DNA of 64,000 bases. Source: Phytohabitans sp052068095. Lineage in GTDB: Bacteria > Actinomycetota > Actinomycetes > Mycobacteriales > Micromonosporaceae. A program made the translations under genes and the position numbers. This document shows, one piece after another, positions 1 to 7,668 of this stretch. The notes below the pieces were generated by a model. The model ran no database searches. It was not told the DNA's origin and was given only the letters and a program-made list of their open reading frames with translations. The stretch's first letter is position 1; each line of letters begins with the position of its first letter. The DNA lies in the NCBI RefSeq assembly GCF_052068095.1, contig NZ_JBQHDG010000011.1, forward strand, positions 124,001 to 188,000, read 5' to 3'.

Positions 1-1
1 G

Positions 2-1294
2 GCGGACGGCACCCTCATGGTCAACGAGGGCAGCGTCCTCTACCACGCGCTTCAAGGCAACGTCGAACGGGCGGCGAGCTGTCCGGAGTCGCCAGCGTGT
101 TCGTCCAGCCTGCCGATGGTGCTGGACAAGCAGTTGGCGGGGATACGCGAGTACGGGCCGGCGGGCTTGGCCTGGGCCGACGTCGACGGCGACGGCAAGG
201 CCGACTACTGCCGCCGCCTCGGCACGGTCAACCACCAGGACAGCAAGGTCTCCTGCACGCTGTCGACCGGCACCGGCTACGGCGCGACGGTCACGTCGGG
301 CGTCACCGACTGGGGATGGCTCATCGGTCGGCAGTGGACAGACGTCAACGGGGACAAGAAGGCCGACTACTGCCGGATCGGCGGTGCCGACAACCGCGCC
401 AACGCCAACGCGGTCTGCACGCCGTCGACCGGCACCGGCTTCGGCCCCACCTTCGTCTCCGCGAAGCTCGACGCCGGGCACTCCGTCGGCCGGGCCTGGG
501 CGGACGTCAACGGAGACGGCCGGGCGGACTACTGCCGGGTGCGCGGGACCACCAACCACACCAACGCGTTCGTGTCCTGTACCCCCTCGACCGGGACCGG
601 TTTCGGGGCCGACATCAACTCGTCCAGTTTGGACTGGGGCTTCCCCGCCGGGCGGGCGTTCACCGACTTCAACGGCGACGGCAAGGCCGACTACTGCCGG
701 GTCGTCGGCACAGCCAACCACACGGCGGCGCACGTGGCCTGCACCGTCTCCAACGGAGGTGACTTCGGGGCCACGTACGTGTCTCCGGCGACCGACTGGG
801 GATTCAGCTCCGACCGGGTGTGGGCGGACGTCAACGGTGACAAGAAGTCCGACTACTGCCGCCGTGTCGGCTCGATGGCCGAGCCGCGGATGGCGTGCAC
901 GCCCTCGACCGGCACCGGTTTCGGCCCGACCTTCGTCTCCGGCCTGGCCGACTGGGGCCAGCCCGGCAGCCGCACCTGGAACGACGTGAACGGTGACGGC
1001 AAGGCGGACTTCTGCCGGGTCCGCGGCACGGCCAACCACACCGACTCGTTGGTGTCCTGCCTGCTGTCGACCGGCACCGGCTTCGGCGCCGAGGTCAACT
1101 CGGCGACGACCCTCGACTGGGGCTTCCACACCGGTCGCGGCTGGGCGGACGTCAACGGCGACGGTCGGACCGACTACTGCCGGCGGGTCGGCGGCAGTGT
1201 CAACGACACCCGGGTGTCCTGCTCCGCCTCCACCGGCGGCGGGTTCGCCAGCAGTGTCGTGTCCGGCGTCCTGGAGTGGGGACTCGCAGACTAA
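2..1294 (+). CDS. FG-GAP/VCBS-like repeat protein, 3' part
   Basis: The frame is open to the left window edge, so the N-terminus is missing and the ATG at 17 is probably internal. The visible 431 residues contain seven repeats of about 55-60 residues. Each has an acidic loop of the DVNGDGKADYCR type, which resembles the calcium-binding loop of FG-GAP/VCBS beta-propeller repeats. Each repeat also has a second Cys about 15-20 residues later in a VSCTPSTGTG-like segment, so each blade carries one Cys pair that could form a disulfide. This implies an extracytoplasmic location. The repeats are also very similar at the DNA level. Such domains commonly sit in secreted adhesins, lipases or RHS-associated surface proteins, but no catalytic domain is visible here and the function is unknown. 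Confidence 0.8.
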   Translation, partial: ADGTLMVNEGSVLYHALQGNVERAASCPESPACSSSLPMVLDKQLAGIREYGPAGLAWADVDGDGKADYCRRLGTVNHQDSKVSCTLSTGTGYGATVTSGVTDWGWLIGRQWTDVNGDKKADYCRIGGADNRANANAVCTPSTGTGFGPTFVSAKLDAGHSVGRAWADVNGDGRADYCRVRGTTNHTNAFVSCTPSTGTGFGADINSSSLDWGFPAGRAFTDFNGDGKADYCRVVGTANHTAAHVACTVSNGGDFGATYVSPATDWGFSSDRVWADVNGDKKSDYCRRVGSMAEPRMACTPSTGTGFGPTFVSGLADWGQPGSRTWNDVNGDGKADFCRVRGTANHTDSLVSCLLSTGTGFGAEVNSATTLDWGFHTGRGWADVNGDGRTDYCRRVGGSVNDTRVSCSASTGGGFASSVVSGVLEWGLAD

Positions 1295-1309
1295 CCACCC
1301 CCGAGGGTC

Positions 1310-1345
1310 GACCGCGCGCGCCGTACCTGTGCGGCGCGCGCGGTC
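1310..1345. terminator. bidirectional stem-loop between convergent genes
   Basis: A perfect 14-bp inverted repeat (arms 1310-1323 and 1332-1345) with an 8-nt loop lies between two convergent genes. The stem is almost entirely G/C and has no strong U-tract, which is usual for actinomycete terminators. A bidirectional terminator role is inferred from position. Confidence 0.7.
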
Positions 1346-1351
1346 GGCTGA

Positions 1352-1900
1352 CTACTGTGGCTTTTCCAAGCAGCTGCCGCAGAACCCGCCGGGCCCTGGC
1401 GGGCAGTCCGGATCGTCCTCGTACCAGACGGTCGCCGCGACCAGGGGGTCGGTGGTCGCGATCGGCTCGAGCGTGGCCGGGCCGTCCGGCGGCCACGTCA
1501 CCCGCGCGCAGGCGATCCGGTCGGTGAGGGTCCGCATGGCGCAGACTCCGACCTGCTGTGCCGTCGGTATCGTGCCGGCGAATGGGGTCGGCCCGCTGGG
1601 TTGGTAGCGCACCAGCGATTCCGGATACACGAACGCGACCGCGAACGGGTCGCCCGTCTTGAAGACAGCCACGGCGAAGGCTGAGTTGGCCCGGTACGGC
1701 TCGCAACCGGTGACCTGGCCGTGCAGAGCCGTGTATCCGGCGCGGGCGGCGCCGACCGCGGTGAACTGACCGGAGGCGCAGGATGCCGGGCTCCACGTGC
1801 CGGCCGCCTGGGCCTGCGCGGCGGTGCCGAGCGTGAGCGCCAGCGCGCTCGCCAGTACAGCGGCGGCGCGGGCGACCGGCCGCGCGAGCGGGTGTGACAA
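1352..1900 (-). CDS. small secreted protein of unknown function
   Basis: A 182-residue protein with a clear Sec signal peptide: Arg near the N-terminus, a hydrophobic Ala/Leu-rich core, and a likely cleavage after an AQAQAA-type site at about residues 30-33. The mature part has several Cys residues, including a C-terminal cluster, which fits an exported disulfide-bonded protein. I do not recognise the family. It lies 9 nt downstream of the LuxR-type regulator gene on the same strand and is probably in the same transcript. Its stop faces the terminator shared with the FG-GAP gene. Confidence 0.75.
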   Translation of the reverse strand: MSHPLARPVARAAAVLASALALTLGTAAQAQAAGTWSPASCASGQFTAVGAARAGYTALHGQVTGCEPYRANSAFAVAVFKTGDPFAVAFVYPESLVRYQPSGPTPFAGTIPTAQQVGVCAMRTLTDRIACARVTWPPDGPATLEPIATTDPLVAATVWYEDDPDCPPGPGGFCGSCLEKPQ

Positions 1901-1909
1901 GGGGTCTCC

Positions 1910-2959
1910 TCAGGTGGTGGTGGAGCCTGGGCTGCCGTAGCGCGGTGGCCGGGGTGCGGCGCCGGCGGCGCCGAGCAGCAGCGCGAGCTGGAAGCGGTTT
2001 TCCACGCCCAGGCGGTCCATCAGGTGCCGCATGGTGTAGGCGACGGTGCGGACGCTGAGCCGCAGCTCCAGTGCCGCGGCCTGGTCGGTGTATCCCATGG
2101 CGAGCAGGCGCACCAGTGCCTGCTCGCGTTTGCTCAGCTCGATGGGCGGTACCCCCTGCTCCCGTGGGTCGGTGCCGTCGTCCCACAGCCGGTCGAACAT
2201 GCTCGCCAGGGCCTGGACGACCGCGGGGTCGGCGACCTCGATGTAGCCCTTTTCAAGGTCCACCGGGTCGCTCGGCACCATCGCGGCGCGCCGGTCGAAG
2301 ATCATCACCTTGAGCGGCAGGGCCGACAGCTCGCGGTACATCCCGCCGGCGTGGCCGAGGGCGGTGGCGTAGGCGCTGTACCGGTCGCCGTCGCCGGGCG
2401 GCAGGCCGAGCACCCGAAGCCGGATGCCACGCGCCAGGATGCTGCGGTCCAGCGGCAGGGCGGCCGTGGTCGCCTCGGCGTCGAAGACCTCTTCGGTGTT
2501 GATGGCCAGGTGCTCGTGACGTTCGGCGGCGATGAGGCCGGCCGCCCGCTGCCGGGCGGCGGCGCGGGTGGGCCAGCGGCGCACCGAGGCGCGCGCGAGT
2601 GCGGCCAGGCCCACCTCGGTGGTGGTCGTGACGTGCCGGCGCCACCGGTCGAGCGCCGAGGCGGGCACACGGTGGTGCCGCAGCGTGTCGAGCACCCGCT
2701 CCACCTCCACCGCCTCCCACACGAGGGCGTCCGGAGACCGGTACCCGGCATCGGTGGCCGAAGGAACGGGGCGTACCGCCGCCGCGGCCACCAGCTCGTC
2801 GAGCGCCCGACTCACCCGGCTCTGGGACATGCCCAGCTCCCGGGCGAGCCGCGCGACCGTGCGGGGGCCGAGCATCAGCAACGCCCGATAGCCGAGATCG
2901 GCATCGGGCGTCACCCCCCACCTGGTCAGCCTGGGAACGACCTCGGTTGACAACGCCAA
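1910..2959 (-). CDS. TrmB-like/LuxR-type transcriptional regulator
   Basis: A 349-residue regulator. An N-terminal winged-helix region at about residues 20-60 (VARLARELGMSQSRVSRAL) resembles TrmB/MarR-type HTH domains. The central part has no recognised motif. The C-terminus at about residues 275-335 is a LuxR/NarL-type HTH (LSKREQALVRLLAMGYTDQA, then a recognition helix region LSVRTVAYTMRHL). This two-HTH layout is common among actinobacterial regulators of secreted or surface proteins. The start is a TTG at 2957-2959 preceded by a G-rich ribosome-binding stretch; a later in-frame start cannot be excluded. It is transcribed divergently from the LamG/RHS operon. The tandem palindromes between them are candidate targets. 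Confidence 0.8.
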   Translation of the reverse strand: MALSTEVVPRLTRWGVTPDADLGYRALLMLGPRTVARLARELGMSQSRVSRALDELVAAAAVRPVPSATDAGYRSPDALVWEAVEVERVLDTLRHHRVPASALDRWRRHVTTTTEVGLAALARASVRRWPTRAAARQRAAGLIAAERHEHLAINTEEVFDAEATTAALPLDRSILARGIRLRVLGLPPGDGDRYSAYATALGHAGGMYRELSALPLKVMIFDRRAAMVPSDPVDLEKGYIEVADPAVVQALASMFDRLWDDGTDPREQGVPPIELSKREQALVRLLAMGYTDQAAALELRLSVRTVAYTMRHLMDRLGVENRFQLALLLGAAGAAPRPPRYGSPGSTTT

Positions 2960-3046
2960 CGGAACCCCCCGTCTCGAACCCAGTACAGCTCCCGCGGGGA
3001 CAGGAGATCACCTCTGGGTACCGCTGTGAAGACCGGGTCTCGAGGC

Positions 3047-3087
3047 TTGCAGGATCATGCAAATGGCCTCGTTGCAGGGGCCTGCAA
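3047..3087. promoter_or_regulatory. tandem palindromic operator-like sites
   Basis: Two 16-bp palindromes, TTGCAGGATCATGCAA (3047-3062) and TTGCAGGGGCCTGCAA (3072-3087, perfect), are spaced 25 bp centre to centre. They lie in the divergent intergenic region about 40 bp upstream of the best promoter for the LamG gene. The arrangement fits two dimers of one regulator, plausibly the adjacent LuxR-type protein acting as activator. That assignment is inference. Confidence 0.55.
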
Positions 3088-3125
3088 AGAATTCGGGACA
3101 TTTGCCGCCCCGGGCGTTGTGCGTC

Positions 3126-3154
3126 TTGTGGCCTCGATGAATTGACGGCTATAC
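3126..3154 (+). promoter_or_regulatory. candidate sigma-70-type promoter for LamG/RHS operon
   Basis: TTGTGG (3126-3131) and CTATAC (3149-3154) are separated by 17 bp. This would place the start of transcription near 3161 and give a 5' UTR of about 40 nt. It was identified by eye only. Confidence 0.4.
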
Positions 3155-3202
3155 GTTCCCAGCCCAGCCAGACCCCTGGCTCCGCGATGGAGAAGGTGCG
3201 CC

Positions 3203-6200
3203 GTGACCCTCTTTTCGAAACGCCGACTGGGATCGGCGCTGTGCGCGATCCTGGCCGGCGGGTTCCTTTTCGCCGCACCGGCCTCGGCGCGCGAGCCGGC
3301 CGCGACCGCCTGCACCGTTCCCGGCGGCGGTCTCGTCGCCGAGACCGAGGACGTGGCCCTCGCGCTGGCCGCCGAATGCGGTGCCGAGGTGCGGATCGCC
3401 GCGTACCAGGACTACGCGGTGCGGTGGTTCGCCGAGCCCGACGGGCGGGTGCGGACCGAGGCGTACGCGGCGGCGCAGTGGGCGCGGGACGCGTCGGGGC
3501 AGTGGGTGGACGCCGACCCGACGCTCGTACCGGCCGGCGACGGCGGGTTCCGCACCGCCGCGACCGTCTCGACGCTGCGGATCGCCGGTGGCGACGGCGC
3601 GTTCGTCACCGCGACCGCGCCGACCGGTCAACAGGTGGGCCTGGACTGGCCGGGCACGCTGCCGCAGCCGCGGGTCAGCGGCAGCACCGCCGTCTTCGAC
3701 GACGTGATGCCCGACGTGGACCTCGAGGTCTACGCCGACGTCGACGGGTTCTCGTACGCGCTTGTGGTGTACACCGCCGCGGCGGCCGCCAACCCGGCCC
3801 TCAAGCGCATCGAGCTGGGCCTGCGAGCGGCCGGCCTCACCGTGGCCGCGGACACCGACTCCGACACGGCCGAGCTGACCGACGCCGGCGGCGAGATGGT
3901 GTACGCGGTGGAGACGCCGTGGATGTGGGACTCCTCGACGCCGGCGGCCGCCACCGCGACCGCCACGGCGGACGGGAACGCCGCCACCACCGAGACTGGC
4001 CTTGCCGCCGCGATGGACCTGGAGGTGGACGGTGACACGCTGGCCGTGCTGCCGGACGCCGCGCTGCTGAACAACCCGGACCTGCGGTATCCGCTCTACA
4101 TCGACCCGAAGTTCACCGGGAAGATCAGCCAGTGGGCCAACCTCCACTATGGAACGAACGGCCAGTACGTCAACAAGACCACCTGGTCCGGCGACTCGTA
4201 CCTGCGGGTCGGCTTCCAGGGTTGGCAGAACGACAACGCCGTGGGCCTGTGGCGGTCGGCCATCCAGTTCAACGGGCTGGACGACCTGAAAAACCGCGTG
4301 GTCGCGGACGCGCAGATCTGGATGACCCAGGACCACACCGGCGGCTGCGGCACGAGCTACAAGGTGCGGCTCGGCGCGATGGACTACTTCAAACGCTCCA
4401 CCGCGACGTTCGCCAACACGTATCCGGACAAGTACATCGGCCTGGTGGCCACGACGACGGTGCCGACGTCCAATGAGGACCAGTGCGGCGACGAAGGCGA
4501 CCAGCGGTTCAAATGGCAGGACTCGCACCTGACGAACCGGTTGAAGTACATCGTGGACCGTGGCTGGAGCACCGCCTCGTTCACCGTCTTCTCCGACAAC
4601 GAGGGCAACCGGGACCAGTGGCGAAAGCTCTCGCCCAGCAGCGGGCGGCTCGTCATCTGGCACACCGCGAACAAGCCGGTCGAGCTGTCCACCAACGGTC
4701 AGCAATGCTCGACGTCCGCGCCGGGGTACCGGCTCAACACGTTGGTGCCGTCGCTGAAGGCCACCGCGCCGAGCAACCTCGCCTCGACGGCCGAGCTGCG
4801 GTTCGAGCTGACCAAGGCCGGCTCCAGTACGGTGCTCAAGCAGATCAACGTGGCCGTGACGTCGAACGGGACGAAGACGGTCGCCGTGCCGACCGGCGTC
4901 CTGGCCGAGGGCACCGGGTACCGGTGGCGGGTCCGGGTCTGGGACAGCGACGGCGACAGCGCCCGCCACGGGCCGTACTCCGCGTACTGCTACTTCCGGG
5001 TCAACGCCCAGCCGCAGGCGCCCAACGCGATGTCCACCGAGAAGCTGGGCTGCGGCGCCCAGTCCAGCCCGACCATGGTCACCACGACGACCCCGAGGCT
5101 GATCGCGACCCCGCGTGACCCCGACGGCGGCAAGGTGCGGCTGCGGTTCGAGCTGTCCCAGCCGACCGGCGCCGTGCTGAGCCAGAAGACGCCGGACGGC
5201 CAGGCCGGCACCGCGCTGTCGAGCCGGGTAGACAAGTCGCTCGCGCTCACCGAGGGTGTGTACCGCTGGCGGGCGCAGACGCTCGACGAGTTCGGCGCCG
5301 GACCCTGGTCCGCGTACTGCTGGTTCCAGATAGACACCACACCGCCGGAGCCGGCCGACGTGGCACAGGTGACGGTGGATCCGGCTCCCGGCGACGCGGT
5401 GCGCTTCAACCTCGTCGGCGGCGGTGACGTCGCGAAGTTCAAGTACATCCTCGCGCCCGAGGCCGCTGGCGGCACTGTGTCGCCCAAGTCGTGCAACAAC
5501 TACTCGTGCCACATGACGACGAACGCGACCAACGGCAAAGCCACGATCAACGTCCTGCCGTCGAGCACGACCATCGACCACGTCCTTCAGGTGTGGGCGA
5601 TCGACGCGGCCGGCAACGAGTCGTCCCGCACCGACACCTGGTTCGCCAACGCGCCCACCGAGCCGGTGCAGCCGGTCGGGGCCTGGCGGTTCGACGGCGA
5701 CACCGCCGACGACCTCAGCGGGGCCGCGCTGGCCGTGACGGCCGGGCCGCGCTACGGCACCGACCGCTTCGGCCGGGCCGGTGGCGCGCTGGAGGTCGCC
5801 GGCGACAACACGCGGTGCGCGGTGACCGGCGGCCCGCCGGTGGACACCGCCGACTCGTTCACGCTCGCCGCCTGGGTGCGCATCGACAAGTACGGGGCCG
5901 GCGCCGGTCAGACGGTCTTCGGCATGCCCGGCTCCGGCGGCAGCAACGTCAAGCTGCTGCTGAACGGCGACGGCACCGTGTGGTACTTCTCCCGGCATTC
6001 CCAGGGGACGGGTGCGCAGGCGTACTGGAACCAGGCGACGGCACCGGTGTCCGGGGTCAGCGCCGGCGGCTGGGTGCACCTGGCCGGTGTGTACGACGCG
6101 CCGGCCGAGCGGCTCCGCCTCTATGTCAACGGCGCGCTGGCCGGCTCCGGACCGGTCACCTTCGACCCGCCGACGGGCACCGGCCGGATGGGCGTCGGCT

Positions 6201-7654
6201 GCGGGTTCGGCAGCGGCCCGTTCGAGGCGATCCACGGCGCGGTCGACGACGCGGTGGCGGTCCAGCAGGTGCTGACCAGCGGCCAGATCGCGGCGCTCGC
6301 CGCGACGAACGAAGGGCTGCCCGCCGGTACCCGGGCGTGGTGGCCGCTGCGCCAGAAGTACGCCACGGAACAGTCCGGGCACGGCCCACAGCTGTCCACT
6401 CTCGACTCCGCGAGCTGGGTGGCCGACCAGCACGGCCGGGCAGCCAGCGCGCTGGCCTTCGACGGCAGCACCTGCCCGACCGCCGAGCGGGTGCCGGTAC
6501 GCACCGACGGCTCGTTCACGGCCTCGGCCTGGGTGTACCTGGACCCGGCGCACACCACCGGCCACTCCCGGGTGTTCAGCCTGCACGGCGGCCGGCACTT
6601 CGCGGCGATGCTGAAGTACAACCCGACCACCGCGCGCTGGGACTTCTCCGTCACCAACGCGGACGACACGGCCGCCACGGGCGCTTCCGTGGGTGGCGCC
6701 GCGACGCCGGGGAAGTGGACCCACCTGGCGGTGACCGTGAACGCCGACACGCGACACATCGCGCTGTACGTGAACGGCGCGCTGGCGGCCGGCAAGACGA
6801 TCGGCTTCGCGCTGTGGCGGGCCGGCGAGATGGTGGTCGGCTGCGGCGGCACCGCCGACGGTACGCGGTCGTCGAAGTGGAAGGGCGCGATGTCCGACGT
6901 GCGGGTGTGGCGGGGCGTGGCCACGCCGGACGCCATCCAGGGGCTGCGCACCGAGCAGGTCGCGTACTGGGAGCTGGGCCAGGAGGAGCTCGGCACCGAC
7001 GGCTGGGGCGCGGACCACAACCTCGCCTTCAGCGGCAGCCACCGGTGGGTGGAGGACCGGTACAACTGGTGCCAGGCGGCCTACGGCCTCGGCTTCGACG
7101 GTGCCGGCTACGCCAGCACGGCCGGCCCGGTGGTGACCACCGACCAGTCGTTCACGGTCGCGGCCTGGACCCAGCTGAACAGCACCGACGGCTACCGCAC
7201 CGTCGCCTCGCAGACCGGGGCCAACCGGATGGCTTTCAACGTGGCCTTCCACCCCACGATCGGAGAGGGCGGCCGCTTCCAGCTGTCGATGCCGTCGTCC
7301 GACGGGACGAGCAGCGGCGCCTGGCACCGGGTGGTCGGCGCGCAGGCCCCCGAGCTGGGCCGGTGGTATCACGTGGCTGGGGTCTTCGACTTCGGCACCG
7401 GCACGATGCGCCTCTACGTCAACGGAGCCTTGCAGGGCGAGCAACGGATGATCGCGTCGCCGTGGCAGGCCACCGGCCCGTTCGTCGTCGGTGCCGCCTA
7501 CGAGAACGGCGCGATGGTCAACCACATGGACGGCGTCATCGACCAGGTGCGGGTGTGGTCGGGCGCGGTGGACCCGCTGGTCATCCGCGACCTGGCCCGG
7601 CGCCCACCCGATCCCGACGGCGGCTTCTGCGACGGCGACGAGCAAACCCAGTGA
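3203..7654 (+). CDS. secreted LamG-domain protein, 1,483 aa
   Basis: It starts at GTG 3203 with a clear signal peptide (basic KRR, hydrophobic core, AAPASA cleavage at about residue 29). The first ~480 residues are a beta-rich module of the kind that precedes LamG repeats in actinobacterial surface proteins. Residues ~500-690 contain two fibronectin-like segments with paired Cys (RWRVRVWDSDGD, RWRAQTLDEFG). Three concanavalin/LamG lectin-like domains follow at about 823-1030, 1045-1250 and 1255-1475. Each has the SFT(L/A/V)AAWV core and an LRLYVNGAL-type strand. It is presumably a carbohydrate- or protein-binding exoprotein. It overlaps or abuts the RHS gene, and the pairing of a LamG protein with an RHS protein suggests they act together at the cell surface. 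Confidence 0.85.
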   Translation: MTLFSKRRLGSALCAILAGGFLFAAPASAREPAATACTVPGGGLVAETEDVALALAAECGAEVRIAAYQDYAVRWFAEPDGRVRTEAYAAAQWARDASGQWVDADPTLVPAGDGGFRTAATVSTLRIAGGDGAFVTATAPTGQQVGLDWPGTLPQPRVSGSTAVFDDVMPDVDLEVYADVDGFSYALVVYTAAAAANPALKRIELGLRAAGLTVAADTDSDTAELTDAGGEMVYAVETPWMWDSSTPAAATATATADGNAATTETGLAAAMDLEVDGDTLAVLPDAALLNNPDLRYPLYIDPKFTGKISQWANLHYGTNGQYVNKTTWSGDSYLRVGFQGWQNDNAVGLWRSAIQFNGLDDLKNRVVADAQIWMTQDHTGGCGTSYKVRLGAMDYFKRSTATFANTYPDKYIGLVATTTVPTSNEDQCGDEGDQRFKWQDSHLTNRLKYIVDRGWSTASFTVFSDNEGNRDQWRKLSPSSGRLVIWHTANKPVELSTNGQQCSTSAPGYRLNTLVPSLKATAPSNLASTAELRFELTKAGSSTVLKQINVAVTSNGTKTVAVPTGVLAEGTGYRWRVRVWDSDGDSARHGPYSAYCYFRVNAQPQAPNAMSTEKLGCGAQSSPTMVTTTTPRLIATPRDPDGGKVRLRFELSQPTGAVLSQKTPDGQAGTALSSRVDKSLALTEGVYRWRAQTLDEFGAGPWSAYCWFQIDTTPPEPADVAQVTVDPAPGDAVRFNLVGGGDVAKFKYILAPEAAGGTVSPKSCNNYSCHMTTNATNGKATINVLPSSTTIDHVLQVWAIDAAGNESSRTDTWFANAPTEPVQPVGAWRFDGDTADDLSGAALAVTAGPRYGTDRFGRAGGALEVAGDNTRCAVTGGPPVDTADSFTLAAWVRIDKYGAGAGQTVFGMPGSGGSNVKLLLNGDGTVWYFSRHSQGTGAQAYWNQATAPVSGVSAGGWVHLAGVYDAPAERLRLYVNGALAGSGPVTFDPPTGTGRMGVGCGFGSGPFEAIHGAVDDAVAVQQVLTSGQIAALAATNEGLPAGTRAWWPLRQKYATEQSGHGPQLSTLDSASWVADQHGRAASALAFDGSTCPTAERVPVRTDGSFTASAWVYLDPAHTTGHSRVFSLHGGRHFAAMLKYNPTTARWDFSVTNADDTAATGASVGGAATPGKWTHLAVTVNADTRHIALYVNGALAAGKTIGFALWRAGEMVVGCGGTADGTRSSKWKGAMSDVRVWRGVATPDAIQGLRTEQVAYWELGQEELGTDGWGADHNLAFSGSHRWVEDRYNWCQAAYGLGFDGAGYASTAGPVVTTDQSFTVAAWTQLNSTDGYRTVASQTGANRMAFNVAFHPTIGEGGRFQLSMPSSDGTSSGAWHRVVGAQAPELGRWYHVAGVFDFGTGTMRLYVNGALQGEQRMIASPWQATGPFVVGAAYENGAMVNHMDGVIDQVRVWSGAVDPLVIRDLARRPPDPDGGFCDGDEQTQ

Positions 7655-7668
7655 AAGGTCACCTCACG

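Noticed and set aside
160..1200. Regularly spaced DNA repeats that could suggest a CRISPR-like array
   Set aside because: The ~170-bp periodicity is entirely within one reading frame and reflects the protein repeats.
3149..7645. A 1,498-residue open frame on the minus strand antisense to the LamG gene
   Set aside because: It is low-complexity Arg/Gly/His/Val-rich sequence with no domain, opposite a gene with clear LamG motifs and a signal peptide. Long antisense frames are expected at this GC content.
5491..7668. N-terminal extension of the RHS protein by about 726 residues
   Set aside because: The extension lies in a different phase inside the LamG gene and reads as Arg/Pro-rich noise. A membrane segment and a ribosome site mark ATG 7669 as the start.
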